Below are positions 10,400-21,588 of a DNA stretch of 64,000 nucleotides, in pieces; the stretch's first letter is position 1; each line of letters starts with the position of its first letter. The stretch is from contig JBBELK010001374.1 in the NCBI GenBank assembly GCA_037783545.1, positions 62,001 to 126,000 on the forward strand, given 5' to 3'. The DNA is from Henricia sp. BOLD:AAB3569. Its lineage: Eukaryota; Echinodermata; Asteroidea; Spinulosida; Echinasteridae. Under the pieces are notes generated by a model, which was given only the letters and a program-made list of their open reading frames with translations, searched no databases and was not told where the DNA came from. The translations under genes and the position numbers were made by a program.

Positions 10400-10681
10400 A
10401 TGGATTATGGACACCTTTCCAAAGGTTGGTCTACCAAAAACAATGAGCCAACAATTAAGAAAATTACTCTTCGCCCCGAGTGGTGCTGCAAAGTCATTGT
10501 AGCCACAGCAGTTTTGCACAATATTTGTAAACAAAATGGCTTGCCCGTTCTAACAGACGCACCTCCAAACTTAGATGATAACCCCGATGATGATCAAAAT
10601 CTCCGAGGGATGCTGGGTGATGACGTCAATGGCGAAATAATTAGAGCAAGAGTGATAAGAGACCATTTCCGAAACGAATAA
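10400..10681 (+). pseudogene. HARBI1-like transposase, C-terminal fragment
   Basis: Encodes RPEWCCKVIVATAVLHNICK followed by an acidic linker (PPNLDDNPDDD) and a basic end (IRARVIRDHFRNE). The ATAVLHNIC block is typical of the last part of PIF/Harbinger nucleases. The catalytic residues upstream are absent, so this is a fragment. An inverted copy of the same exon lies at 15048-15281. Confidence 0.65.
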
Positions 10682-10984
10682 CTGTGTTTGACATAACTTG
10701 TGATTATTTTTGCCGCTGACGGATGTCACGTTAAACTTTCATTTCTTTTTTTTTTTTTTTTTTTGTATAAATGCGCTTGCAAAGTACAAACCAAAAAGCA
10801 AACCATTTAAGGGTGTTGTTTTGGCTAATACCCAAAACCACACCTTTACATACTGGTGAGAAAAGTAAAATAAAGAAATTAATAAACAGAGTTTTATTGC
10901 TGCAACCAAGGTTAAAGGAGCGTGCCCCCTGAAAAAAGTTGTTCGCACGACGAATCATTTTGGGACTCAAAGCACTCCAAAAGA

Positions 10985-11300
10985 GTGGACATCACTTCAA
11001 AATCATTCTATAGTAAAGAGAGTGAAAATCCTCTAAATCACTCTTGTAAAATATTGGAAAGGCACTCTAAGAAAGAGTCATATATAGACTTCTTCTAATT
11101 GTCCGTTATATGGCTCTTTTTTGGAGTGCTTTTCCAGCCTTTTTAAAGAGATAAAGAAGATTTCCACTATATAGAGTGATGGAGTGATTTCAACTCTAGA
11201 TGCAATGCTTTTATACGGGATTCACTCTTTTTAAGAATGAGTTTGCTATCTTTTGCATTTAGAGTATGTAATGAACGTCTATATAATCCTGGAAACGTCT
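10985..11300. repeat. ACTCCAAAAGAGTG-type internal repeat, part of the inverted arm
   Basis: Many short copies of ACTC(C/T) and GAGTG(A/C) words in both orientations. The same stretch occurs inverted at 14500-14790, so it belongs to the arm of the palindrome and not to unique DNA. Confidence 0.6.
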
Positions 11301-11320
11301 AATTCCTTGGTGGAATAGTG

Positions 11321-11475
11321 TAAAGCGGGCCTCCTAATGTGCGATTTTTGACACGAATTTCATACGAATTGGTACGATTTGGTACGATTACCAGAGACTG
11401 TCTATAGACTCTACACACAATCGTACCGAATCGTAGGAAATTCGTGACAAAAATCGCAGTGCGAAACCCGCTTAA
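11321..11475. mobile_element. Hairpin MITE
   Basis: A 155-bp near-palindrome. It begins TAAAGCGGGCCTCCTAATGT, and its ends pair through GTGCGATTTTT and AAAAATCGCA. The same terminal sequence bounds the 3.1-kb element at 59345-62465, so this is a short deletion or relative of that family. Confidence 0.75.
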
Positions 11476-11749
11476 GCCCAGGTCACACCAACGCCGGATA
11501 CATTATCCCGAATAGCCACGTACCCAGAATGACCCTCTTCGGGGGGCGAATCGGGATGATATCGTCCAGACCGTCCCCTCGACGGTGGAAAAACCCAGAC
11601 ACCCCCGTACTGTCCCGTACCATGACGGACCCAACACGGAAACAGTACGTTTTACCAAGGATTGACTTCGGTCCCAACACGGACCCAACACTGAAAACTT
11701 TATCTAGTCAATCACAGTGTAAAATTAGTAAAACAAGGGAAAATGATTA

Positions 11750-12080
11750 GTCATGTATACAATTTGTCAGTTGATAATGACAACTTTTTGTTGGTGCATG
11801 ACAAATCTTTGTTGGTGCATGACAATTTAAAACTTTTGCAGGACAAATTAATATTAGCGGAAGACTAATCTGAACGACTGACAAATGTGATGATCGTCTT
11901 TTGACTAGTTTGTATTGTCACGTAAAACAACAACTGACGATTTATTTTCCCATGACTATTTGCATGACTAACTTTTGATTGCATTACTAATGGCAAGAAC
12001 GAAACTCATGATTAATTTAATTAGTCATATGTTTTGGCGGGATTATTCTTTACATTGATAATGTAATAAAAGGTTAGTCA
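11750..12080. repeat. AT-rich degenerate tandem repeat, left side
   Basis: Units resembling GACTAAT or GACAAAT joined to TTTGCAGGA or TTGGTGCATG words repeat irregularly. A related block on the other side of the same element lies at 12690-12960. Confidence 0.5.
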
Positions 12081-12689
12081 TGAAATCAGTCGTGGGAAAA
12101 TAAATATTCAGTTCTTGTTTTCGTGCAGCTGTGCGACGCCATTATATGCGAACCGCACCGTAAAATGAGGTCGTGTTTGACTGGACTAAACATTCTGTGA
12201 CGTTACTCTGGAAAGGTAAGCGTGTGACGGGTTTTGTGTGACACCAAAGAATTGTGCGGGACTCTGAGATTTATAAGGCAATATTGGTTTGCATGTTTCA
12301 AACTATGTCGTGTGTCGAAGTAAAGACATGGTTGAGGCCGTGCTTCGGGTCTCAACATCCGTGTATTGACACAAATAGTCATGATCTGTATTAAGGACAA
12401 CTCAGTACGTATTCGTAATTTTAGGTCAGCCCAGGTTAGACTCCTTTTCTCGCTGCAGTTAGAAGTAAGTTTATAAAATGAGCTACGAATAGTAACTGGA
12501 TGTTTTCCTGGGTACATCGTTGCCTCTTCAATTTTTGTTGTCCCCATTATCGTCATCAAACTGCGGATGTCTTTGTTGCATTAACACAACACACCGTGCA
12601 GTCATTGCACGTATTCTGCGTAGGCCTATTTCAGTACGTTATACGAAACACACCGTGTATTTAGTATTACACGTGACAAAGTAAATTTG

Positions 12690-12960
12690 TCAGGCTGACT
12701 AACTGACATTACTAATTAATTTTACTGCAGGACTAATTAATTTTCCTGCAAGACTAATAATTTTTCTGCAGGACTAATAATTTTGTGTGCAAGACTAATT
12801 ATTTTTGCCGCATGATATGACTAATCATTTTTTAAATTAGGCAAATAAGACCCTTTTTCATGACTAATTAAAATTAATCAATTCAAACCACGTATGACTA
12901 ATTCGAAATTAGTCAAATAAGACCCAGAGTATGACTAATTTTTTTGTGTCAATTGACGAA
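12690..12960. repeat. AT-rich tandem repeat of about 25 bp, right side
   Basis: At least five consecutive units of CTGCAGGACTAATTAATTTT type with drift. They lie inside the 11472-13510 element. Confidence 0.6.
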
Positions 12961-13876
12961 ATAAAGTTTTCAGTGTTAACACGAACCACCCCGTACTACC
13001 ACGGACCCAACACGTTTCACCACGAACTGTCCCGAACTGTTCCGGAAAAGCTACGGATGCACCCTGAACCATCCCGGACCCAACACGGACCCAACACTAA
13101 CCGTCACGGAGACTATAAATACAGGTGCATTTTTCATTGGTTTTCACTTTTCGACAGGACTTTGTTGTGTCCGGGGTGGTCCGGGATGGTAGGTGGTGAC
13201 AACGTGTTGGGAAAATTATGCCGTATCGCCAAGCATCATCACGTTGCCACTACGGATTCACTACGTACTGTGAGTGTCCCGAACCCAACACGAACCATCC
13301 CGGATTGGGCTTCCATCCCGAATCACCCCGACCTTTTCAAACAGTTTAAAAAGTTGGGGTGACCTCCCGAACCGCCCAGGACTATCCCGATTCATCCAGT
13401 ACCATCCAGAACTACTCCGGACCCAACACGAACCAACCAAGAACCAACACGGATAGGACCCCGGATCGGCAATATTTCAGTCCGGGACCTTGGTGTGACT
13501 GGGGCTTTAACAAAAACTGTCATTTGATGGTTTGAAAATTTCACTTTCTCCCCTCCTCCTACATTTACTTTGGTGTAGATCCCATAAATGCAAGAAAAGA
13601 TTGGCGTGGCCCAATCATAAAAGAATAAGACATTATTTCTCCAAGCAAGTTTGATGCATTGTCTCACAGTGCATTTATTACGTCGTTTCTTGTAATAATC
13701 ACATGTATTTTGTCACGCTCCGCCAACACTTTGTGTTAAGTTGCGGGTCTTCAAAGGAAACTCTCAGGGTGCTTCGTGAATATTTTAACACTTAACGCAA
13801 GTCTTACGTGCCCTTAACATCCACTTATGGGCCCTGCAAAACGCAAACATTGCGGGTGCTTTGTAAATAAGGCCCA

Positions 13877-15770
13877 GGGGCCTTATTCACAAAGCATTTT
13901 GCGTTTTGCGGGGCCCGTAAGTGGATGTTAAGGGCACGTAAGACTTGCGTTAAATGTTATTCACGAAGCACCCTGAGAGTTTCCTTTGAAGACCCGCAAA
14001 CTGCGGGCACCCGCAACTTAGCGCAAAGACCAAGTGTGGCGGAGCGTGACAAAATTAAAGTTCACGTGATTATTAACACAAACGGCGTAATAAATGCATC
14101 AACTAACCATCTAAAAACGTCGCCTATAGCAGCTGAAGAGAAATTAGCATGTTCAGCAGAAAAGGCTACAACGCTCCTGGAAAAGCTGGTCGAAATTATC
14201 CAAACAAACTTAAGCTAGATAGAGCTAAACATGGAGATTGTTCGATCTCTTACTGTGACACTGAACCAAGAGAGAATCGCTCACCTATAGTTACAGAATC
14301 TGCAGTAGACATACTAGAGACAATGCACCAAACTTAAGATTGTCTAATTCTTTCATGATTGGGCCACGCCAATATTTTCTTGCATTTAGAGGATCTACAC
14401 CAAAGTAAATGTAAGAGGAGAGGACAAAGCGAAATTTCCAAACCATCAGTTGACAGTTTTTATTAACGTTTCACTATTTAATTAATTATACGTTTCCAGG
14501 ATTAGACGTTCATTACACTCTAAATGCAAAAGATACAAAAATCATTCTTCAAAAGAGTGAATCCCGTATAAAAGCATTCCATCTGGAGTGAAAATCACTC
14601 CATCACTCCAAATATAGTGGACATCTTCTGAAGCACTCCAAAAAAGAGCCATATAACGGACAATTGGAAGAAGTCCCTATATGACTCTTTCTTAGAGTGC
14701 CTTTCCATTATTTTATAAGAGTGATTTAAAGGAGTGATTAGAATGATTTTGGAGTGATTTACACTCTTTTGGAGTGCTTTGAGTCCCAAAATGATTCGCC
14801 CTACAAACACATTTTTTTCAGGGAGCACGCTCTTTCAACCTTGGTTGCGATAATGAAACTCTGTTTATTCATTTCTTTATTTTACTTTTCTCACCAGTAT
14901 ACCCAAAAACAACACCTTTACATGGTTTGCTTTTTGGTTTGTAATTTGCAAGTACACTTATGCCTATACGTATACAACGAAAAAAAAAAGAAACTAAAAG
15001 TTAAACTTGACATCACTCAGCGGCAAATACTGTCCGATAATCACAAGTTATGTCAAACACAGTTTTTCGTTTCGGAAATGGTCTCTTATCACTCTCACTC
15101 TAATTCTTTCGCCAATAACGTCATCACCAAGCACCCTTCGGGAATTTGGATCATCATCGAGGTTATTATCTAAGTTTTGGGGTGCGTCTGTAGGAACGGG
15201 CACGCCATTCTGTTCAAAACTGCTGTGCCTACAATGACTTTGCAGCACCGCTCGGGCGATGAGTAAGGGCTCCACTAACAAAAAGGGGAAAAGTCCATTA
15301 CATCTAAGAACCTTTAGTAATCATCGGGGATTATGAAGTAAAACTGAGAGAAAAATATTAAAATGCTTTTCTTAATTTTTTGCTCATTGTTTTTTGGTAG
15401 AGCAACCTATTAGAGGGGTGGATAGGCAAAATAAAGATGTCCATAATCCAGTCAGATTGAAATAATTCATCTCCAGTCTGATGCACTTCCTATTTTTTTC
15501 TTTAAAAAAAAAAGTTCCACCTTTTAAACCTTTTAAAAAATTGTTTTCCGTTTTTGACTTACCTATTTTGACGCTTAAGACGACTCACTCAAGTTGTGGG
15601 CCCGTTGCGGGAAGTCTGGAGTTCCCGCAAATTTACGGGCAGTTTACCCGGGTGCACGCAGATTTAAGTCGGTTTTGTGAATAACCCGCAAAAGCTTAAG
15701 TGGGGGTTACGGGGTAGTTGCGTGCCCGCAAATCGTTGCGGGGGCTTTGTGAATAAGGCCCCTGGACCAT
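13877..15770. mobile_element. Harbinger-related TIR element B, inverted relative to A
   Basis: Begins GGGGCCTTATTCACAAAGCA at 13877 and ends with GGCTTTGTGAATAAGGCCCC at about 15762, the homology continuing to about 15770. The first about 230 bp mirror 13650-13875. From about 14490 on it is the inverted copy of 9797-11300. No complete transposase remains. Confidence 0.75.
15048..15281 (-). pseudogene. HARBI1-like transposase fragment, inverted copy
   Basis: Minus-strand counterpart of 10400-10681. It shares QNG-P-TDAP-NLD-N-DDDPN and VIRDHFRNEK, but the ATAVLHNIC block is degraded (a frame change turns it into an unrelated stretch). It is the more decayed of the two copies. Confidence 0.6.
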
Positions 15771-16716
15771 AAGCCCAATTTTCTAATTTTTCTTTAACAC
15801 ATGTAACACTCTGAACAAAGACTACAATTTTTGTCTGGCTCTTTTAAGCTTCTTCAGAACTACTTTATCTTTAAAAAACAGCAACGAGTTTTGCAAAAAA
15901 AATCTAACAAATGGGAATCGAACAAGGGACATTCATAACAGAAGTCTGTCACTCTTAGCACTACACCAAACGAACTCGCTGCAAGCTCATCACTTTTTAA
16001 TGAATTCAACTCTAACCCTAACCCTTTACCCCTACCCTAGTCTCTTATCAAGACGTTCTCATATGGTCTGTAATAACAATAATATAACGAATAATGCTCC
16101 AGGACCATTATTGTTGGCCAGAACCTCATACATGCAAACATTTACTTGTGCAATGTAACCTGGTTCGGTGCTTATAATGCACGGACAATGGGCCCATAAT
16201 ACCACAATAGTCAGGGGCCTAGTTTTGTTTACATAACGACGCCCTTGTAAAAAATGTGTGCTCACACACATTTAAATTAGTGTACTCAGAACACAGGTAG
16301 ATTTTTCGGTTGTGGCTAGTGGCCAATAGGGGCGGTATTGAAAATGGCCGCCGCCGCCACCATGTTGGAATCGCAAGAAAATACACCGAAAACTTTGAAA
16401 ACCTTTACAGAAAAATAACGACTGGTTGTTTATGCTATGCGGAAAGCATGCAACTTGCTATGCAAAATAGTCTCCTCACTGTGACGTAGCGGGGTCAATG
16501 CATATCATTATGACGTCATCACCCCGTTTTTCAATTTGGCTTGTTGCTGGTTGACGAACATGGTATAATTTTTAATTTTTCTCTCTAATTTAAAGTCAGC
16601 ATTAAATAAAGATAAGAAAAACGCAACTTTATCAAGTAACATCTGTTTTATAAAATAACTTTCTTCCTCGCCAAGTAGCTTCAAGCTTTCAGCCCGGCTT
16701 TAAGCTGAGGTACAGC
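15771..16716. other. No gene recognised
   Basis: Mixed-composition sequence. It includes a short TAACCCTAACCC-like stretch near 16012 that is too short to be a telomeric array, and a CCAGGACCATTATTG word near 16095 resembling the flank of element B. No coding region is supported. Confidence 0.5.
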
Positions 16717-17312
16717 ATCCTCTTGCAACAGTGCCCCTTTAACGCACTCCCCAACTCCTGCGTACAGTGGCCCTGTTGAAAAAGGCCCCATTTGGCGGTG
16801 GGATTAGCGACAGAAATCTTGTCGCCTCTGCTGGACCAATCAGGACGCTTGCAGTGCATTGTGCAGCACGATTGCAAGCATTCAAATGTCACGCGCGCAG
16901 ATTGTAAACACCGTGTACGCATGTGATACATGTACTCGGTAATGCTGGCCGTTGTCCGCGTCGGCGATTGGCTGCTATTAAAAGCATACTGGGGAATCCG
17001 TTCCATTACATTCGTCAGCATGCATCCCTGTTATTAATTTGAAAAACTGCGGAGTGAATAAGGTTCGCCGTTTGAAAGTTTGGTAGGAATGGGACAGTCA
17101 TAAGGAACGGAACCCAATACAATTTCTGGAAAGTATAGAAATTGTTTCTTTTCGGCATATAAACATGACCGAATTGATTAAATTACATCAAAATGACTCG
17201 GGCGCGAGTTGGCTCAAGACAACAGCCGGCTCGCTCCACAGATTTGCGTGTATTTCCTCAGGGTATTGTCACGTCGCTTTGCAGAGTGGAAATTCCCTGA
17301 GATCTCAGGATG
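16717..17312 (-). repeat. Dispersed repeat, about 600 bp, copy 1
   Basis: The inverted partner is 39565-40148, with roughly nine bases in ten matching by eye. In the orientation of copy 2 the ends read CATCCTGAGATCTCAGG and GCAAGAGGATG, so short CATCCT/AGGATG inverted termini are possible. It contains CCAAT-type motifs and a TTTAAATAG-like AT box in copy 2. No ORF is shared intact between the copies. Confidence 0.75.
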
Positions 17313-18524
17313 GAGGTACAGTGAATTATTTAAATTTGCACAAAAAGTAAAATTGTCCGCCTGTTTCATTATTCGGCTTGCGTGTGTTTGCTGAAAAATA
17401 TTGCAACATGTAGTTTATGCCAATGCTTTGTGTATTTCGGATCAACTACAGGTCAGTAAGCATGCATTTCATCATGGATTTTACTCAAGTCATCGCGTGT
17501 CGAAAAACAGAGTCTTCAAATCGGACAAAGAAATTGCACTTTCTGAATCACTGTACAACTGATAACTCGATATCTGCTTGTAGCTGATATTGTGTGTCAA
17601 ATGTAATTCGTGGCCATTTAGAGCATGAGCAGTGTTGCTGTTGGGTATTTTGTGGGTATATTTTTTGTTCGTGGGTAGAAACGAAAAGATGCAGCCGACC
17701 GAGACAGGCCACCTATTTTGACAGGTGTGCCATGGTGTGGCGGGTCTGCGGTGTACGGTCAAATCCAGCGATCGCAATATGATCGCGATATGATGTCAAG
17801 CTTGATCGGCTTCAAAAACGACACAAAGCAAACAATTCTTGCATATGACATTATTAGTCTCACACAGCAATGTTCGGTGGAATTCATGCTATATTTGTTG
17901 CCTTGCAACAAATGCATGCATGCTTATTAGGAATTGACCACTCTCACAGACGCCATCTTCATAGGAAAAATGCTACTGCGTAATAAATGCAACCAAGTAC
18001 GCGCACGCACACCCTGGAAAATGTTTCATAATATAATGCACGCGTGTTGCTCGAAATTTGTTCGAAACACGAATCGCGGAACAGCCGATGCGCGTCACAA
18101 AAATGTACGCTCAAGATCCCGATCCACGTGACAATTAGATTGGTTCCCGATCCCATCGCTTATTGCGAAAATATAAGGATCGGTAAAGGGAAGCCATGAC
18201 GGGCAGAAATCTGCCCGTGGTCACGTGGCTATTTTTAAAAACAAATTTAGTAAGTGCGTATATTTTCCATTGACATTTGTAACCCGGCCGTGCGTGTCGA
18301 ACATATCCAAATGTAAATTTGGAATATGTGGACGGGAACCAGTCTACGTGATAATTTGAAGGAAGTGATGTCATTTGAGAGTGACGATTGAATTATACAT
18401 CAATACTTGAACTGTTTGTAATTTTGTCACCTTCCACTTCAGATTACACGTGAAACAATTTACAGCATGGCAATACACAATTTGTTTACAAACACCACAT
18501 GTGCAGGAAGAAACATGAACTTAC
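17313..18524. other. No exon recognised
   Basis: Unique-looking sequence downstream (in minus-strand terms) of the last exon found. The next exon of the host gene must start with one base that completes a codon. I could not place it here with confidence. A 26-base stretch at 18136-18161 is repeated exactly at 22116-22141. Confidence 0.4.
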
Positions 18525-18613
18525 AGAAGCAGGGCCTGCAATGTTTTGACTGCTGTCAGTGCCTCATAAGCCTTCTCCGTGTCTGGTGTTGAAGTACATG
18601 TACCAACCTCAGC
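18525..18613 (-). CDS. Host gene exon 13 (3'-most exon found)
   Basis: Flanked by an acceptor (GATGCAG) and a strong donor (CT|GTAAGT). It encodes AEVGTCTSTPDTEKAYEALT followed by AVKTLQALL and ends in phase 2. Its phase-0 start fits the phase-0 end of the exon at 21436-21588. Like the preceding exons it is rich in Thr, Glu and Ala. The gene must continue further left, because the reading frame is still open at the donor. Function not recognised. Confidence 0.7.
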
Positions 18614-19475
18614 CTGCATCGCATAAAAATACACAAATATCTGATATCAGTATAATGCCAATGGGCAACTAAAATAGATCCATGAGGTGCCATGTAAATT
18701 AAACGGGTGACACCTCACTGGAGAAGCATCCACACCGTGGTCTACATGGCATTCGGAGTATGGCTGCGCAGCTTTTATGCATCAAGGGCATATGCATACA
18801 TGTACAACTAAAAGTAGTTCTGTAATTTCGCTCCCCTTTAACAATCTGGCATTTGCTGTCACTCTATTACAGCACTACATCCCTGCAGGCCGCTAGTGCC
18901 CAGATTTTAACTGTACCAACCGTTTTCGGCAAATGATTTAATTTTCGGAGCTATTTTGCCTCTCCAGTTGTTACTGCGTTTCAAATTCAGAATTCGGCCA
19001 TTCAATTTCGTTTTGAGGCATTCAAATTCCTTTAGCACTGCACTGTGTTCAATTTAGCATATCGTCATTCTTTTTCGTGACACTAAATCAGTATCTAATT
19101 TAGCAAAGCTAGTTCAACTGGAGATTATACTGATTTAATTTTTTTCAATTTCGTAAAGAGACAATCAATTTCGCTAAATGAGAATTCAAATAAGTACAAC
19201 TAAATAAATACAAATAAACAGATAAACTGTACTAGGCAACTGTTTTGTACCTTCACTTTAATTCAGGCAAACCTTATTTTCTTCAATTATGTTTCCAGTA
19301 GACTTTACATGGGGCCCTTGAGGTTTTTTCTTCTTTTTTGTTTTCTTATATTCTTATTTTTGGGGGGAGGGGATCTCTATTGGTTAACTGACCAAGACCT
19401 AATTTTGTATTGTGTTTGAATGGGGTGTTTATTTATGTTTTTCCTGTTGTTGTTATTGTTTATGTTGTTTCTTCC
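18614..19475. other. Intron, AT-rich part with CATTCAAATT words
   Basis: Between 18900 and 19210 words such as CATTCAA(A/T)TTC recur. Similar words in the opposite orientation (GAATTTGAATG) occur at 21000-21200. The two blocks flank the transposase pseudogene and could be subterminal sequences of its element. I could not define exact ends. Confidence 0.4.
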
Positions 19476-20549
19476 TTAACCATCAATCTGTTGGCGTGCC
19501 AGACATCTTGGTGTATATGTTTGGGTATGGTTGTACCACTGTATGCACTTCACCTGGGTGATGGCATCAACGCTCTGAATGGCTGCTTGTTGAAGGAGAT
19601 CGCACCTCCACTGCTGCATGTTCATTCCTGCCTGCCGGGCAGCCTGTCTGTCTCCGACATGTTGTTGCCACTCAGGTAACCCAATGATGCGTTTAACTGC
19701 TGCCTTGAATGCAGAGTGTGCTATCTCCGTGCTGTTCAGGAATGGGGAGTATAGGGAGGGAGGCGCTTCAGCTGGATCATTGGGTTGGCACCTTCAGGGA
19801 GCTGGGTTCGCACGTGAGGCCTTGCATTGTCGTATATGAGGTAAATGGGTTCGTCTTCTGGGAAAACTGCATCACACTGAATTGTGTCCGCAAGAAACTC
19901 CTCAAATCTCTCTCGCGTCACAGTTTCGAATGCGATTCGGTGGTGCACCAAGCATACTTCACTAGAAACAGCGAAAGTGACATTGCATATTCTCCTTCGT
20001 TGTCTGTCGACGACTCGTCTTGCAGCCATCCCTCGCGGAGCTCTACCCTGGGAGCGTCGAGTCCAGACGTTGTAACCTGTCTCGTCAATGAAGACTGTGC
20101 CAGAACACCATGCTGCAGGAACCATTCACCATACTGGACGCATTGATCAAGAACGTCAGGTGAATTTCTTGCACCAGGGACGTCCTCAACTAGTTTCAGT
20201 GTAATCATCATCCCATCCAAGGCCCTGGCTATGGTGGCAGTAGAAATCTAGGGGTTCTCTGGCAGATGCTCACTCAAACTAGCCTTCATTTGTTGAAGTG
20301 TCAAGACGGGATTAGCGTCAAGGATGCCTTGCAGATATCATCCATCTTACCGTGGGTTGCTCCTCCTCTTGCTAGCGTCTCTCGCCTTCCAATCCTCAAA
20401 TATGTTGCAACAATTGATCTTGCTGTGGACTTGTTGATGTTCAAATTGACCGCAAGCTCAAGGTAGTCTTGCTCATTTCCCTCGAAGGCTTCAATCAACC
20501 TTTCTCGATCTACCTGGGCCACTTTAGCGTAGCGACCACGAGCTGCCAT
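19476..20549 (-). pseudogene. DDE transposase (IS630/Tc1-mariner type), broken
   Basis: Starts at ATG 20549 (MAARGRYAKVAQVDRERLIE) with an N-terminal helix-turn-helix (LAVNLNINKSTARSIVATYL). An in-frame stop lies near 20249, and a frame change in 20050-20120 leads into the catalytic domain: FIDETGYNVWTRRSQGRAPR with the first Asp, YLIYDNARPH with the second Asp, and a PPYTPHSPFLNSTEIAHSAF segment where the Glu of NSTE is expected to complete the triad. It ends at a stop near 19476. About 358 codons, a normal length for this family. It lies in a host intron and is dead. Confidence 0.8.
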
Positions 20550-20702
20550 TTCTAGAAATATGCGTGTAAAACTGTAGCGAAAGCTCGTCGTCGAAGTACA
20601 TCGGCAAAGTGACTCGAGTGTTGTTGTTGTTGTATATGTTATGGCATATTCGGCAACTAAGGCCCTTGATGCCATCAACTAGGCTATACGGTTTTAGCTT
20701 TA

Positions 20703-20912
20703 ACTATAATATATTATCAACTTGAGATGACGAAGGAGGAGTTGCAGTTTTAGAAGTGGGAGAAAAAACCCCAGAGAAATTCCCCCAGGGGAAAACCCAC
20801 GCGGTCAAGTAGGGACTGCAAACCCAATCCACATACACGCCCCGGATTCGAACCCGGGACGCCAGAGGTGAAAGGAGAGGAAAGAACCCGTACGCCAACC
20901 CGACCGCCCCTG
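20703..20912 (-). mobile_element. tRNA-derived SINE, near full length
   Basis: Minus-strand reading begins GTCAGGGGCGGTCGGGTTGG with an A-box-like segment, then a B box in CCCGGGTTCGAATCCGGGGC. The body contains a G/C-rich CCCCTGGGGGAAT hairpin and ends with CAAGTTGATAATATATTATA. The 3' part recurs at 50090-50168, which shows a dispersed family. Confidence 0.75.
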
Positions 20913-21435
20913 ACTCAAGTGCCAATAAGTGAACCGTATTTATGCCTTTAACATTATTAAGGAAAGAAAAGTTTAACAAAGCGTTTTTTAGATTGCACAA
21001 ATTCCAGAATGACTGCCCAGAAATGAATTTGAATGACTAAACACACGCCTCAAAAAGCTCCTGCGAATTTGAATGCTGCTTTGTTGAATTGTTAAATTGA
21101 ATGATTATTTTGTTAAATCGAATGACGCAACAGTACATTTGACTGGTCATAAAACGAAATCAAATGACCCTTTTCAGTAGCATTCGAATTCGCGTGAAAT
21201 AGAATAGCGTAGTGGTTAAATTGGCTGCTCATTTTGACCGAGAAAACCTATATTACCACAACATATTTTGTTAGCCATGCAGGCTGTACCAGCTGAGCTA
21301 GAGGCACAGTGGGTAACCCCTCAGGATTTCCATAAAAGCCAACTTTTTATATCAATGTTGGGTTGTTGCGCAACTGAGCAAAGTAAGACAACCTTAATCA
21401 TACCAAGATTAAGGATGTCAAGATCAGGGACTCAC
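20913..21435. other. Intron sequence, no gene
   Basis: AT-rich with GAATTTGAATG words (see 18614-19475). Near 21290 is a tRNA-like GCTGAGCTAGAGG stretch that may be the head of a decayed SINE. Confidence 0.4.
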
Positions 21436-21588
21436 TTTTAAGGGTGTTGGCAAGACCTGATCATCAAGTGCCAATGTGCGGACATTCTCATCATCACCTA
21501 TTACTTGCATCTCATTCATGTTGAAGTCTTCACAGGTTGCAGGTGACACCTCCCTGTCTGCTGGAGTGGCAACAACCAACGTCTCGTC
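21436..21588 (-). CDS. Host gene exon 12
   Basis: 153 bp, phase 0 at both ends. Acceptor TTCTTGTCAG, donor AAAA|GTGAGT. It encodes DETLVVATPADREVSPATCE and goes on to an acidic stretch ending QVLPTPLK. The composition (Asp, Glu, Thr, Pro) is that of a disordered linker. Both neighbours in the model also join in phase 0. Confidence 0.8.

Larger units (their letters stand above)
11472..13510. mobile_element. 2-kb TIR element with subterminal CGGACCCAACAC repeats
   Basis: The ends are AAGCCCAGGTCACACCAACG on the left and the matching inverted form on the right (GGTGTGACTGGGGCTTTAA). Inside both ends are many copies of a CGGACCCAACACG word and its variants. The middle carries AT-rich tandem units. 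No intact ORF of recognisable kind is present, so it is probably non-autonomous. It is nested in element A. Confidence 0.65.
9797..13875. mobile_element. Harbinger-related TIR element A, with nested insertions
   Basis: Starts with GGGGCCTTATTTACAAAGCA (from 9805) and ends with the inverted version, GTGCTTTGTAAATAAGGCCC, at 13875. The first about 1.5 kb is repeated in inverted orientation at 14490-15770. It contains the C-terminal part of a HARBI1-like transposase at 10400-10681, a hairpin MITE at 11321-11475 and a 2-kb TIR element at 11472-13510. Its right end directly abuts element B, whose end is inverted. Confidence 0.75.

Noticed and set aside
16012..16037. Telomere-like TAACCCTAACCC
   Set aside because: Only two units and worn neighbours. 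Not an interstitial telomere array.
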